DNA of 64,000 bases from contig JAEWFZ010000010.1 of NCBI GenBank assembly GCA_023388535.1, forward strand, positions 1 to 64,000, read 5' to 3'. This DNA is from Bacillota bacterium. GTDB taxonomy: Bacteria > Bacillota_I > Bacilli_A > Erysipelotrichales > Erysipelotrichaceae. Positions 16,488-25,603 of the stretch are shown here, one piece after another. The notes below the pieces were generated by a model. It made no database searches. It worked only from the letters and a program-made list of their open reading frames with translations, and was not told the DNA's origin. Position numbers and translations under genes: made by a program. The first letter of the stretch is position 1. Each line of letters starts with the position of its first letter.

Positions 16488-17509
16488 TGAGTATTACCTA
16501 CAAAGACGCGGGTGTTGACAAAGAAGCTGGATACGCAAGCGTTGAAAAGATGAAAGCCTATGTCCAAGCCACTCATACGCCAGAAGTATTGTCCCATTTA
16601 GGTGGATTTTCCGGCCTCTTTTTACCAGATCTAAGCGGTTATCAACAACCGGTTTTAGTTTCTGGAACCGATGGCGTCGGTACTAAGTTAAAGCTAGCGA
16701 TCGAGCTGGATAAACATGATACTATCGGTCAAGATTGTGTGGCGATGTGTGTGAACGACATTCTCTGCCAAGGCGCTAAGCCCTTATTCTTTCTCGATTA
16801 TATTGCGACCGGAAAGCTTGACCCCGATACCGTTGCTGAAATTGTTAAAGGTGTTGCTGCCGGTTGTCAGTTGGCTAAGATGGCTTTAATTGGTGGTGAA
16901 ACGGCTGAAATGCCTGGATTTTATGCCAATAAAGACTATGATTTAGCTGGCTTTGTAGTGGGTGTGGTCGATTATCCAAAGATTATTAATAAAGAAAAAG
17001 TCAAAGCAGGCGATGTCGTACTTGGCTTGCCATCTTCTGGGGTACACTCCAATGGTTTTTCTTTAGTCCGTAAATTAATTGAACACCATAATTTAGACTT
17101 AAACCAAGTCTATCCACCGTTAACTAAACCGCTTGGAGAAGTGCTCTTAGAACCAACTAAAATCTATGTTCCAGAAATATCGGCTCTTCTGGCTAAAGTT
17201 GATATCCATGGCCTAGCTCATATTACTGGTGGTGGTTTTGTTGAGAACATTCCTCGCGTTCTTCCTCAGGGTTTACAAGCGAAGTTGGATTTGAGTGAGT
17301 ATCAAGTTCCAAGTCTTTTTATATATCTACAAGAATTGGCACAACTCGATGATCAAGAAATGTATTCTACCTTTAATATGGGCATTGGTATGGTTATCAT
17401 CATCGCAGCCGAGGATTTAGAAACTGTCTTGAAGATAGCCCAACAAGAAAACTTTTCCGTAGTACCTTTGGGTGTTATCGAAGAAGGTGAAAGTGAAATC
17501 ATTCTATGA
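16487..17509 (+). CDS. purM: AIR synthetase (FGAM cyclo-ligase)
   Basis: Phosphoribosylaminoimidazole synthetase closes the imidazole ring with ATP. 340 residues, normal length. Motifs include YKDAGVD at the N-terminus, VSGTDGVGTKLKLA, DCVAMCVNDILCQGAKPLFFLDY, GGETAEMPGFY, SSGVHSNGFSLVR and AHITGGGFVENIPR. It starts by TAATG overlap with purF and overlaps purN by ATGA. It acts directly on the FGAM made by PurL. Confidence 0.95.
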   Translation: MSITYKDAGVDKEAGYASVEKMKAYVQATHTPEVLSHLGGFSGLFLPDLSGYQQPVLVSGTDGVGTKLKLAIELDKHDTIGQDCVAMCVNDILCQGAKPLFFLDYIATGKLDPDTVAEIVKGVAAGCQLAKMALIGGETAEMPGFYANKDYDLAGFVVGVVDYPKIINKEKVKAGDVVLGLPSSGVHSNGFSLVRKLIEHHNLDLNQVYPPLTKPLGEVLLEPTKIYVPEISALLAKVDIHGLAHITGGGFVENIPRVLPQGLQAKLDLSEYQVPSLFIYLQELAQLDDQEMYSTFNMGIGMVIIIAAEDLETVLKIAQQENFSVVPLGVIEEGESEIIL

Positions 17510-18090
17510 TTAAGATTGCGGTATTAATCTCGGGCAATGGGAGCAATTTACAAGCCCTTATTGATGCCCAAAATGAAAATAGATTGAAGGGAAGCGTGGT
17601 CCTAACCATATCTAATAAAGCGGAAGCGTATGGTCTAGAAAGGGCTAAAAAACATGGAATTGCGACCCATCTAATTAGAGCCAATGATAGTACTGGTTTA
17701 TTAGAACTATTAGCTCGCTATCAGATTGATTTAATTGTTTTAGCGGGCTATTTAGCCATTTTAAAACCACTGGTTATTAAAGCCTTTCAAGATCGGATAT
17801 TAAATATTCATCCCTCTTTATTACCAAAATATAGTGGTAAAGGATTCTATGGTTTAAAAGTACATAAAGCGGTTATTGATAACCGAGAAAAATACAGCGG
17901 CTGTAGCGTGCATTTGGTCAATGAAGGCATTGATACCGGACCGATATTAGCCCAAATCAAAGTTACGATAGATGAAGATGAGACAGCCGAAAGCTTACAA
18001 CAAAAAGTATTAGTTCAAGAACATAAACTATTGGTTGAAGTGGTTAATAGTTACATCAATGATTATTTTAAAAAAGGAGAAGTTCGATGA
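17506..18090 (+). CDS. purN: GAR transformylase (formyl-THF dependent)
   Basis: Phosphoribosylglycinamide formyltransferase, 194 residues. Start ISGNGSNLQALIDA, then active-site ILNIHPSLLPKYSGKGFYG with the catalytic Asn and His, then a GCSVHLVNEGIDTGPILAQ stretch with the catalytic Asp. The KYSGKGFYG variant is common in clostridia. Overlaps purM and purH by 4 bp each. No purT alternative is seen. Confidence 0.94.
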   Translation: MIKIAVLISGNGSNLQALIDAQNENRLKGSVVLTISNKAEAYGLERAKKHGIATHLIRANDSTGLLELLARYQIDLIVLAGYLAILKPLVIKAFQDRILNIHPSLLPKYSGKGFYGLKVHKAVIDNREKYSGCSVHLVNEGIDTGPILAQIKVTIDEDETAESLQQKVLVQEHKLLVEVVNSYINDYFKKGEVR

Positions 18091-19613
18091 AAACAGCATT
18101 ACTTAGTTGTTATGACAAAACGGGTTTAGTAGAGTTTGCTCAAGGGCTACAGGCTCATGGCTACCAGTTAATTTCTACGGGTGGTACTTTCAAGCATTTA
18201 AAAAATGCGGGATTATCCGTACTTGAGGTTTCCGATATTACTCAGTTTCCAGAATTGTTTGATGGTCGTGTCAAAACGTTACACCCTCGTATTTTCGCTG
18301 GAATCTTGTATCGCCGCAATCACGTTGAGGATCAAAAGGATTTAGAGAATCATCAATTAATGAGCATTGATTTGGTAGTTAATACTTTGTATCCTTTCGA
18401 AGAAACCTTAAATACAAAAGGAGCGACCCATCAAGATTTAATTGAAAAAATAGATATTGGTGGGCCTAGTTTGATTCGAGCTGCAGCCAAAAATTATCAG
18501 GATGTGACTATTATTGTTGATCCAAAGGATTATCCACGATTCCTCTCTTATTTAGAAAAACAAAAACAAACAAGTTTAGAACAACGCCAGCAGTTTGCTG
18601 CGAAGGCCTTTAACTACACGGCTTATTACGACAGCGTCATCGCTAGTTACTTTAATTCTGAGGAAAACAATAATTTTCCAGAGTTTTTAACGAAAGGCTA
18701 TGTTTTAAAACAAACCTTACGCTATGGTGAGAATCCACATCAAGCCGCAGCCTTTTATCAAAGCTCTATGGATAAAGAGCAAGGTGTATTAAATACGCAT
18801 CAAATTCATGGTAAAGAGCTCTCCTTTAACAATATTTTCGATGCTAATAGCGCGATTAATATTGTTAAAGAATTTTCAGAACCAACCGCCGTTGCCATTA
18901 AACATGCGAATCCTTGTGGGGTTGGTTGTGCCGATACGATTTATGAGGCTTATTTAAAAGCGTATGCTTCGGATACTTCATCGATCTTTGGTGGAATTGT
19001 GGCTTTGAATCGAGAAGTCGACAAACGCCTCGCCAATAAGCTTCATGAAATCTTCTTAGAAATCATCATCGCGCCTGGTTTTAGCGATGAAGCTTTAGAG
19101 ATTTTAACTAAAAAGAAAAATTTACGTTTGCTAGTTTTAGATATGGAAAATATCGTTGCCGAGTCGATGGCTTTTAAACAAGTGGAGAATGGTTTACTTT
19201 TGCAGGAAAAAGATTTTAGTCTATACAATGAGTTTGAAGTTGTATCGAAACTAGAACCTAGTGAAGAAGAGATTAAAGATTTAGAATTTGCTTGGAAAGT
19301 GGCTAAGCATATCAATTCCAATGGCATAGTACTGGTTAAAGACCGAGCGACTATTGGTTTAGGTATTGGTTTTGTCAACCGTTTCTTTGCCACGGAAGAA
19401 GCCTTAAAACGCGCCGGTAAAAAGGCTGCTGGAGCTATTCTTGCTTCGGATGGTTTCTTTCCATTTGCGGATTCTATTGAAGCTTTGGGCGAAGCTAAGG
19501 TTTCGGCCGTTATCCAACCTGGTGGTTCAATTAAGGATAATGAAGTTATCGAGGCAGCCGATAAGCTAGGCTTAAAGATGATTTTTACCAAGATGCGACA
19601 TTTCAAACATTAA
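18087..19613 (+). CDS. purH: AICAR transformylase / IMP cyclohydrolase
   Basis: Bifunctional enzyme for the last two steps to IMP, 508 residues. The N-terminal cyclohydrolase domain (1-190) has LISTGGTFKHL, FDGRVKTLHPRIFAGIL and KIDIGGPSLIRAAAKN. The C-terminal transformylase domain has RYGENPHQAAAFY, GKELSFNNIFDANSA, AIKHANPCGVG with the catalytic Lys-His, and SIFGGIVALN. It overlaps purN by ATGA and is followed by purD after 9 bp. Confidence 0.95.
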   Translation: MKTALLSCYDKTGLVEFAQGLQAHGYQLISTGGTFKHLKNAGLSVLEVSDITQFPELFDGRVKTLHPRIFAGILYRRNHVEDQKDLENHQLMSIDLVVNTLYPFEETLNTKGATHQDLIEKIDIGGPSLIRAAAKNYQDVTIIVDPKDYPRFLSYLEKQKQTSLEQRQQFAAKAFNYTAYYDSVIASYFNSEENNNFPEFLTKGYVLKQTLRYGENPHQAAAFYQSSMDKEQGVLNTHQIHGKELSFNNIFDANSAINIVKEFSEPTAVAIKHANPCGVGCADTIYEAYLKAYASDTSSIFGGIVALNREVDKRLANKLHEIFLEIIIAPGFSDEALEILTKKKNLRLLVLDMENIVAESMAFKQVENGLLLQEKDFSLYNEFEVVSKLEPSEEEIKDLEFAWKVAKHINSNGIVLVKDRATIGLGIGFVNRFFATEEALKRAGKKAAGAILASDGFFPFADSIEALGEAKVSAVIQPGGSIKDNEVIEAADKLGLKMIFTKMRHFKH

Positions 19614-19622
19614 GGAGGACTC

Positions 19623-20876
19623 ATGAAGGTATTAGTAATCGGTAGTGGCGGTCGTGAGCATGCGCTGGCCTGGAAACTACAACAGTCCGAGATGGTGGAT
19701 GAAATCTTTATCGCACCAGGTAATGGTGGCACCAGACAGATTGGAACCAACGTCCCTATAGCCGCTAATGATTTAGAAGGACTTTTAGATTTTGCTATCC
19801 AGCAAAAGATTGATGTAACGATTGTTGGTCCCGAAGAACCTTTAGTACTGGGAATAGTAGACTTATTTCAGCAACACGGGTTGAAGATTTTTGGACCGAA
19901 TAAAAAAAGCGCTCAATTGGAAGGAAGTAAAAACTTTTCTAAAAAGATTATGGTTAAGTATTCAATTCCTACCGCACGTTATCAGTCTTATACTAGTTTC
20001 AAGCAAGCTCAAGAAGGCTTAGACTTATTTAACTATCCACTGGTTATTAAGGCGGATGGTTTAGCCTTGGGTAAGGGCGTCTTTATTGTCGATTCTAAGC
20101 CGGAAGCTTTAGAGGTATTGGAGCAGATTTTTGTTCAACGTATCTTTGATAGTCAAGGAAGTCGTGTTGTTATCGAAGAATTTTTAACTGGTGAAGAAGC
20201 TTCGTTATTAGTCTTCGTCAGTGGTAATAGAGTGTTTCCTCTACAATCAGCCAGGGACTATAAACGAATTGGGGAAAACGATGAAGGTCCAAATACTGGA
20301 GGTGTTGGTTGTTACTCGCCATCCGAATTATTCACTAGCGAGCTAGATGAAATAATTGATGAAAAAATCCTCAAGCCAATCGAAAGAGGGCTGCGAGAAG
20401 AAGGGTTAGAGTATGTTGGTATTTTATATATCGGCTTAATGCTGGTTGATAATCAACCGTATTGTTTGGAGTTTAATGTCCGCTTCGGAGATCCGGAAAC
20501 GGAAGTTATTGTACCAAGACTAGAATCGGATTTATTGTGGTTAATCCAACAAGCCCTGAACTATCAATTGTGTCAGGAGGACTTTAAATGGCTACCTGAA
20601 GCCGCTATCGGTGTGGTTGTTACCGCCGAAGGATACCCAGGTTCTTATCAAAAAGGCCATCATATAACGGGTTTGGATTCGTTAGATTCTAAGGTTATGG
20701 TATTTCACAATGGCACAAAATTTGATACGGAATATAAAACCAATGGTGGTCGGGTACTAACTGTGGTTACTACATGCAGCGTTTCTGCTTGTAAAGATAG
20801 CATCTATCAGGCCTTAGAGAAGATTGAGTTTTCAGGGATGTATTATCGAAACGATATTGCTTGTCATCTTAAATAA
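19623..20876 (+). CDS. purD: GAR synthetase
   Basis: Phosphoribosylamine-glycine ligase, 417 residues, ATP-grasp fold. Motifs: VIGSGGREHALAWKL, APGNGGT, VGPEEPLVLGIVD, PLVIKADGLALGKGV, FVSGNRVFPLQSARDYKR, and FNVRFGDPETEVIVPRL. Start by strong site AAGGAGG. It uses the unstable phosphoribosylamine made by PurF. Last gene of the operon, followed by a strong terminator. purB and purK are not in the cluster. Confidence 0.95.
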   Translation: MKVLVIGSGGREHALAWKLQQSEMVDEIFIAPGNGGTRQIGTNVPIAANDLEGLLDFAIQQKIDVTIVGPEEPLVLGIVDLFQQHGLKIFGPNKKSAQLEGSKNFSKKIMVKYSIPTARYQSYTSFKQAQEGLDLFNYPLVIKADGLALGKGVFIVDSKPEALEVLEQIFVQRIFDSQGSRVVIEEFLTGEEASLLVFVSGNRVFPLQSARDYKRIGENDEGPNTGGVGCYSPSELFTSELDEIIDEKILKPIERGLREEGLEYVGILYIGLMLVDNQPYCLEFNVRFGDPETEVIVPRLESDLLWLIQQALNYQLCQEDFKWLPEAAIGVVVTAEGYPGSYQKGHHITGLDSLDSKVMVFHNGTKFDTEYKTNGGRVLTVVTTCSVSACKDSIYQALEKIEFSGMYYRNDIACHLK

Positions 20877-20888
20877 TCCATATAAATT

Positions 20889-20922
20889 AAAACTCCCCTT
20901 GATAGTATTGGGGAGTTTTGTT
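20889..20922. terminator. Rho-independent terminator of the purine operon
   Basis: AAACTCCCC and GGGGAGTTT form a 9-bp perfect stem followed by T-rich sequence. A-rich sequence on the other side means it could also act for the convergent phn operon. Confidence 0.85.
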
Positions 20923-21007
20923 ATTTTGCTTTTATCTCGGTATCATTGATGACACAGATTTCATTTCTTTTTACCTTCAATCTTTACCGATTGTCCTGAT
21001 TATTTGA

Positions 21008-21823
21008 CTAACCGTTGATCAATTTCTCTCTCAGTCTTCCGGATAAGAATTCGATGATAAGTACTAATACAACAATACCAATAATCAAAGTAGCTGCGTC
21101 GTTCCATCTGAAATTACTCATCGCAAATAATAGTTCAGCACCAACGCCACCGGCACCAACCATACCTAGGATGGTGGCGTTTTTAACGTTGATTTCAAAA
21201 CGATACAAAATCGTGGATAAAAAGTTTGACATTAATTGAGGTATGATGCCGTAGCGAATTTTTTGAAAGGTCGTTGAACCGGAAGAATCGAGAGCTTCCA
21301 AAACGCCTTTATCGATTTCTTCAATCGACTCAATAAAGAGCTTGGAAATCATGCCGATGGAAGTAACCGCAAAAGCCAAGATACCGGCTACCGCTCCAAT
21401 TTCTACCTGAACAAACATGATGACATAGACAAAAGGTGGTATCGTTCGAATGATGGTAATGATAACCACAAATAAAGAAGAAACCTTCTCGCCGGTAATA
21501 TTTCTTGAAGCTAGAAAAGCTAGTGGGAAGGATAAGAAAGCGCCGATTAAAGTACCCAACAAAGCAATACATACTGTTTCTAGTAGTAGATAAGGAATAC
21601 CTTTAAAACTAAAATCAAAAAGCGCAGACCAGTTAGGTACAAGGAAGTTTCTAAGGATGTTTTTGGCTATTAGGATGCCACGAGCGGAAACTTTGTCTGC
21701 TGAAACAAAAGGTAGGGAGATCGCTATTAAAAATAAGATTAAACCAAAAATTAAGAAATTTCTGACTTTGTAATTAGGCGCTTTGGTAAGGATTGTTTCA
21801 TAGTGTTGATGTTTATCGGTCAT
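21008..21823 (-). CDS. phnE: Phosphonate/phosphite-type ABC importer permease 2
   Basis: 271-residue PhnE-family permease with about six membrane helices. The EAA-like loop includes ALDSSGSTTFQKIRYGIIPQ and the C-terminal signature NATILGMVGAGGVGAEL. It is the last gene of the minus-strand transporter operon and overlaps permease 1 by one base. Two PhnE-like permeases probably make a heterodimeric channel with the PhnC ATPase. Confidence 0.88.
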   Translation of the reverse strand: MTDKHQHYETILTKAPNYKVRNFLIFGLILFLIAISLPFVSADKVSARGILIAKNILRNFLVPNWSALFDFSFKGIPYLLLETVCIALLGTLIGAFLSFPLAFLASRNITGEKVSSLFVVIITIIRTIPPFVYVIMFVQVEIGAVAGILAFAVTSIGMISKLFIESIEEIDKGVLEALDSSGSTTFQKIRYGIIPQLMSNFLSTILYRFEINVKNATILGMVGAGGVGAELLFAMSNFRWNDAATLIIGIVVLVLIIEFLSGRLREKLING

Positions 21824-22629
21824 TACGACAACCTCCTTCTCAGTGATCTAGAAAGAAATTCGACAAAGAGAACGGTCAATAATAGGGCGATTAAAATCGG
21901 AGTAACGTTTTCATATAAGCCTAATTTCATTTGGTTATCTAAGACTAAACCGATACCACCAGCACCAACATAACCTAAGACCGCCGATGAACGGACATTC
22001 ATTTCAAAATTATAGAGAAACTGAGAACTGAAGACGCCAATAATCTGAGGCAAAATAGCAACCCAGTAAGCTTTGTATTTACTGGCTCCAGTAGCAATCA
22101 AGGCTTCAAAAGCTGACATATCGACAGTTTCGATGTAGTCATACATCATCTTAGTTAAAATCGAGTAGGTAAACAAGCCAATCGAAATCATACCCACAAA
22201 CGAATTTAAGCCAAATATCATCGAGAAAACAATCGCATAAACGGTTATCGGAATAGTCCGGATGATGCTCAAAATTACTCTTAATGGTATCAGGACAAAT
22301 TTATTTGAATTGAGATTACTGGAAACAAAATACATCGTAGGAAAGGCGAAAATGGCACCAATTACGGTACCCAAGAAACTCATCGCTAAAGTTTGAGCGA
22401 CAGGAACCCAAATACGATTGAAATAATTACTATTAAAAGGAAATAAACGATCGAAAAATCTAACAATACGAGAGGGTGCTTTAGTAAAGATTATGGTAAA
22501 GTCAAAACCCGTCAATTTAGCGGATCCCCAAATCACTAAGAGAATAACAATGATGATAAGCGGGGTCCAATTGAATGGCTTTTCCACCGTATTACCACTT
22601 GAAACCGTGATTTGTCTACGCGATAACAT
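21823..22629 (-). CDS. phnE: Phosphonate/phosphite-type ABC importer permease 1
   Basis: 268-residue PhnE-family permease with about six helices. The cytoplasmic loop ALIATGASKYKAYWVAILPQ and the tail SSAVLGYVGAGGIG match its partner. It overlaps phnC by 14 bp and permease 2 by 1 bp. Substrate class follows from the binding protein. Confidence 0.88.
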   Translation of the reverse strand: MLSRRQITVSSGNTVEKPFNWTPLIIIVILLVIWGSAKLTGFDFTIIFTKAPSRIVRFFDRLFPFNSNYFNRIWVPVAQTLAMSFLGTVIGAIFAFPTMYFVSSNLNSNKFVLIPLRVILSIIRTIPITVYAIVFSMIFGLNSFVGMISIGLFTYSILTKMMYDYIETVDMSAFEALIATGASKYKAYWVAILPQIIGVFSSQFLYNFEMNVRSSAVLGYVGAGGIGLVLDNQMKLGLYENVTPILIALLLTVLFVEFLSRSLRRRLS

Positions 22630-23395
22630 TTTCTTTCTCCATTACTTCATCCGCGGATAGTTGACGACCGTATATGGTTTGTAAAGTTTTATCGGTGACT
22701 TCACTGGCTGGGCCGTCAAAGACGATTTCACCAGCCTTGACGCCGATGATACGATCACAATATTTTAAGGCGATGTCGACGTGGTGAATATTAATCAGAA
22801 TGGTAATATTTAATTGTTTATTAATATTTACGAAATCTTCCATGACCATGTTGGCGGTCACTGGATCTAGCGCGGCGACCGGCTCATCAGCCAGGATGAT
22901 TTTAGGGTTTTGGGCTAAACATCGAGCAAGCGCTACCCGCTGTTGTTGACCACCGGATAGTTGGTCGGCTCGTTGATAGGCTTTTTCTAAAATACCTACC
23001 CGATCTAATGATTCTAAAGCTAATAGTTTGTCCTCTTTGGTATAAAGTCCAAATAGGGTCTGGAAAAAATTCATGTCCGCTACCCTTGCGGCTAATACAT
23101 TTTTAATCACCGTAGTACGATTAACTAAATTAAATGATTGGAAGACCATCCCAATTTTCCGTCTAAATTTTCTAAGTTGAGAACTATTTAATTTCATTAC
23201 ATCGGTACCATCGACAATGCATTGGCCGGATGTAACCGGGATCATCTTATTAATTAATCGTATTAAAGTTGATTTTCCAGCTCCTGAAAGTCCGATAATC
23301 GCGACCATTTCACCTTGTTCAATGGTCAAATTTACATTATTGAGCGCTTTAGTACCATTTGGATACTCTTTGTAGCAATTGATAAATTCAATCAT
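22616..23395 (-). CDS. phnC: Phosphonate/phosphite-type ABC importer ATPase
   Basis: 259-residue ABC ATPase of the PhnC family. Walker A is GLSGAGKST, the Q-loop segment is GMVFQSFNLVNRTTVIKNVL, the signature is LSGGQQQRVALARCLAQ and Walker B is IILADEPVAALDP. The Q-loop segment NLVNRTTVIKNVL is typical for PhnC. It is separated from the binding-protein gene by a hairpin (23417-23444), which would give less ATPase/permease than binding protein. Confidence 0.9.
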   Translation of the reverse strand: MIEFINCYKEYPNGTKALNNVNLTIEQGEMVAIIGLSGAGKSTLIRLINKMIPVTSGQCIVDGTDVMKLNSSQLRKFRRKIGMVFQSFNLVNRTTVIKNVLAARVADMNFFQTLFGLYTKEDKLLALESLDRVGILEKAYQRADQLSGGQQQRVALARCLAQNPKIILADEPVAALDPVTANMVMEDFVNINKQLNITILINIHHVDIALKYCDRIIGVKAGEIVFDGPASEVTDKTLQTIYGRQLSADEVMEKENVIA

Positions 23396-23416
23396 ATCTC
23401 TCTCCTAACGATAATA

Positions 23417-23444
23417 ATAAAAGCGGAATTATATCCGCTTTTAG
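23417..23444 (-). terminator. Intercistronic attenuating hairpin between phnD and phnC
   Basis: On the minus strand AAAAGCGG and CCGCTTTT form an 8-bp perfect stem around ATATAATT, followed by T-rich sequence. Such hairpins after a binding-protein gene usually lower expression of the downstream transporter genes. Confidence 0.6.
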
Positions 23445-23466
23445 TTTACCACATTTAACTAAATTA

Positions 23467-24513
23467 TTAGTTCCAACTCTTAACGAGTTCGTTAACTTTT
23501 TTAGCACCTTCGTAATCAGCATCCGTTACTTTTTGGTAACCTCTGTGATTATAGATCTTGATAGCTTCAGCACCAGCTTCAGTTTGAGCTAGATTGATGA
23601 ACGCGTCAGCGATAGCATCCGCTAGTTTATCATCGACTAATTGTGTAGAAACTGAAACAGTGTCGTTTTGAATCTTATCGGTAACACCGATGATCGAAGT
23701 TTCTGTCCAAATGTTTTCTAGACCAAATTCTGATACCCAAGCTTCAGCATTGTCCATACGGAAATCATTGTAACCAGGAGCAACATCACATTGTTCGTTA
23801 GCTAGTTTAGCGGCAGCATCACCATAACCTTGAGTGGTTACTGTATTGTCAGCCATATCTGGTAGAGATTTCTCGAAGCGATCGTTTAACCAAACCGCTG
23901 GATATTGATATCCAGATCCCGAAGAAGGGGATGAAACACACCACTTAGCGGAAGAAACATCTTCCCAAGTTAGTTTGTTTTCTTTTGCTTTGGCAGCTAA
24001 GTCTTTACCTTTGGCGGAAGGACCAGCAATAATGATTCCACGATAGTATGTAACGATGTCGGTGTTATTTTCGTTGGCTTCACCGGTATTCCAGTCTTGT
24101 GGATTTTCGGTATCATATTTCAGACCATTACGAGTAGAAGCTAAAACAACTTTAACTCCTTTGTCGTAGAACGCAGCATAGGTTCCACCAGGGATTAGAC
24201 CAATATGGGCTGAACCAGCCGACATGGCTTCACCAGCCGCTTCATAAGAAGTCATGGTTTCAATGGAAACTTTTTTGACGTCATAACCAGCTTTAGCTAG
24301 TTCTTCCGTTAATAAACCTTTTAGAGGTTCTGTTTGTTTTTCGATATCCTTAGCATCACGGCTTGGAACGAAAACAACTTTTAGATCTTCTATAACTGTT
24401 TTTTCAGAAGTCTGAGTTTCACCAGGCTTAGTTTCAGGAGTACTTGGAGTCTTTTGACCACAAGATACAAGTAGAACTAAGGCTAGTAGAAGTACGAATA
24501 ATTTACCTTTCAT
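23467..24513 (-). CDS. phnD: PhnD-type substrate-binding lipoprotein
   Basis: 348-residue lipoprotein. Signal peptide with lipobox LVSC, lipidated Cys at residue 18, then a Pro/Thr-rich linker. The mature part is a PhnD-like binding protein: VFVPSRDAKDIEK, MTSYEAAGEAMSAG, HIGLIPGGTYAAF and SSPSSGSGYQYPAVWL, the last a likely oxyanion site. Ribosome site GAGGAGG. Family members bind phosphonates, phosphite, hypophosphite or phosphate. No C-P lyase or phosphite dehydrogenase gene is in the window, so the ligand stays open. Position next to the purine operon and a nucleotidase hints at phosphorus economy, but this is inference. Confidence 0.88.
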   Translation of the reverse strand: MKGKLFVLLLALVLLVSCGQKTPSTPETKPGETQTSEKTVIEDLKVVFVPSRDAKDIEKQTEPLKGLLTEELAKAGYDVKKVSIETMTSYEAAGEAMSAGSAHIGLIPGGTYAAFYDKGVKVVLASTRNGLKYDTENPQDWNTGEANENNTDIVTYYRGIIIAGPSAKGKDLAAKAKENKLTWEDVSSAKWCVSSPSSGSGYQYPAVWLNDRFEKSLPDMADNTVTTQGYGDAAAKLANEQCDVAPGYNDFRMDNAEAWVSEFGLENIWTETSIIGVTDKIQNDTVSVSTQLVDDKLADAIADAFINLAQTEAGAEAIKIYNHRGYQKVTDADYEGAKKVNELVKSWN

Positions 24514-24671
24514 AATTTCCTCCTCGTAGCATTAACTACTCTTCAATTATGCATGGTTTGATAATAAATTGCAATTAATTCCAACGTCTTAACAGAAAAT
24601 TAATAAAAATCCAAAACTAAAGAATTATTAGTATAGAGATAGTGTTATACTAGCACTGTGAGGTAGATAAA

Positions 24672-25061
24672 ATGCTGAAAAATATTGTAGAAAAATATGT
24701 TAACGATAACTATAATTGTTCCGAATCGATCCTGCGAGCTATGAATGAATACTATCAACTCGGTATTGATGAACATGGACTAAAAGTGGCCTCAGGATTT
24801 GGTGGTGGCTTATATAGTGGCGATGTCTGTGGTTGTTTAACTGGGGCGATCATGGCGATGAGCGTCATGTTGGTAGAGGATAAAAGCAACACGACACCCA
24901 ATTTCAAAGATGAAATACGCAACTTTTATCAGGCCTTCTTAAAGGAATATGGTAGTACCAATTGTTGTGAGTTAAGAGCCACCCAACGCCATCCGCAGTT
25001 AGGATGCAAAGAACTGATGATTCGGGTGGGTGATTTTATTGAAACCTATAATAAAAAGTAG
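24672..25061 (+). CDS. C_GCAxxG_C_C-type putative redox protein
   Basis: 129 residues, no signal peptide. The core is SGFGGGLYSGDVCGCLTGAI (about 43-62), where the family pattern is C-GCAxxG; the Ala is Leu here. Further cysteines lie at Cys17 (NYNCSES), in STNCCELR and in LGCKELM. The spacing matches the C_GCAxxG_C_C family, which is thought to bind a metal or cluster, with no established reaction. A GAGGTAG ribosome site precedes the start. Stands alone between phnD and a convergent lipoprotein gene. Confidence 0.8.
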   Translation: MLKNIVEKYVNDNYNCSESILRAMNEYYQLGIDEHGLKVASGFGGGLYSGDVCGCLTGAIMAMSVMLVEDKSNTTPNFKDEIRNFYQAFLKEYGSTNCCELRATQRHPQLGCKELMIRVGDFIETYNKK

Positions 25062-25076
25062 GCGCGAGCCTACTTT
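25055..25076. terminator. Bidirectional terminator shared by two convergent genes
   Basis: AAAGTAGGC/GCCTACTTT make a 9-bp perfect stem with a GCGA loop. It overlaps the stop codon of the gene on the left and lies at the end of the gene on the right; both sides are A/T-rich. Confidence 0.8.
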
Positions 25077-25567
25077 GTTTGTACAGAAGTTGTATTTACT
25101 TCCAACTCTATGCTATCTTCTAGAACTCGATCGAGTTCAATGAATATGGACCAATTGGCCATATCCGTGGTACCAGTCGTTGGAACCCGTTTGATTAAGG
25201 TAACATGTAAGGTTTTCTCTTGAAGCTTTACATCGTCAATCTGATGACGAATCGATCCTGAGCTTTCCAATACTAGTAATAAGGCTAGACTATTAGCCTC
25301 GAAATAATCTTCATCGTATTTAGCCATCAATTCGCTAATTTGAGGGCTATTTTCATAACCGCTTATCACAAATCCATCACCTTCTAGAAAATCTTTAAGT
25401 TGTTGATGGTGGGTAAATAAGTAATACTGAGGAAAATCAGCCGTATACGATTGAGGAAAGGTACGAATGGCCTTTACCGTAAAGGCCAATGGTTTATCAG
25501 GAACAGCGGGTTTAGATGTACAGCTAACCAATAAAAAGACCATTAAAATTTTGATTAATGTTTTCAT
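25070..25567 (-). CDS. Lipoprotein, possibly PrcB-like
   Basis: 165 residues with a signal peptide and lipobox LLVSC (Cys at residue 16). The C-terminal half (ESSGSIRHQIDDVKLQ, then a VTLIKRVPTTGTTDM stretch and WSIFIEL) resembles the small PrcB-type domain found in extracytoplasmic proteins, whose role is not firmly known. Similarity is from memory of the pattern and is moderate. Reads divergently from nothing obvious and is monocistronic. Confidence 0.65.
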   Translation of the reverse strand: MKTLIKILMVFLLVSCTSKPAVPDKPLAFTVKAIRTFPQSYTADFPQYYLFTHHQQLKDFLEGDGFVISGYENSPQISELMAKYDEDYFEANSLALLLVLESSGSIRHQIDDVKLQEKTLHVTLIKRVPTTGTTDMANWSIFIELDRVLEDSIELEVNTTSVQTK

Positions 25568-25603
25568 AGTAGCACCTTCCTTGCTGTTATTATTATATCA
25601 TAT

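Noticed and set aside
19043..19606. 187-residue minus-strand frame opposite purH
   Set aside because: Shadow of the conserved purH transformylase domain.
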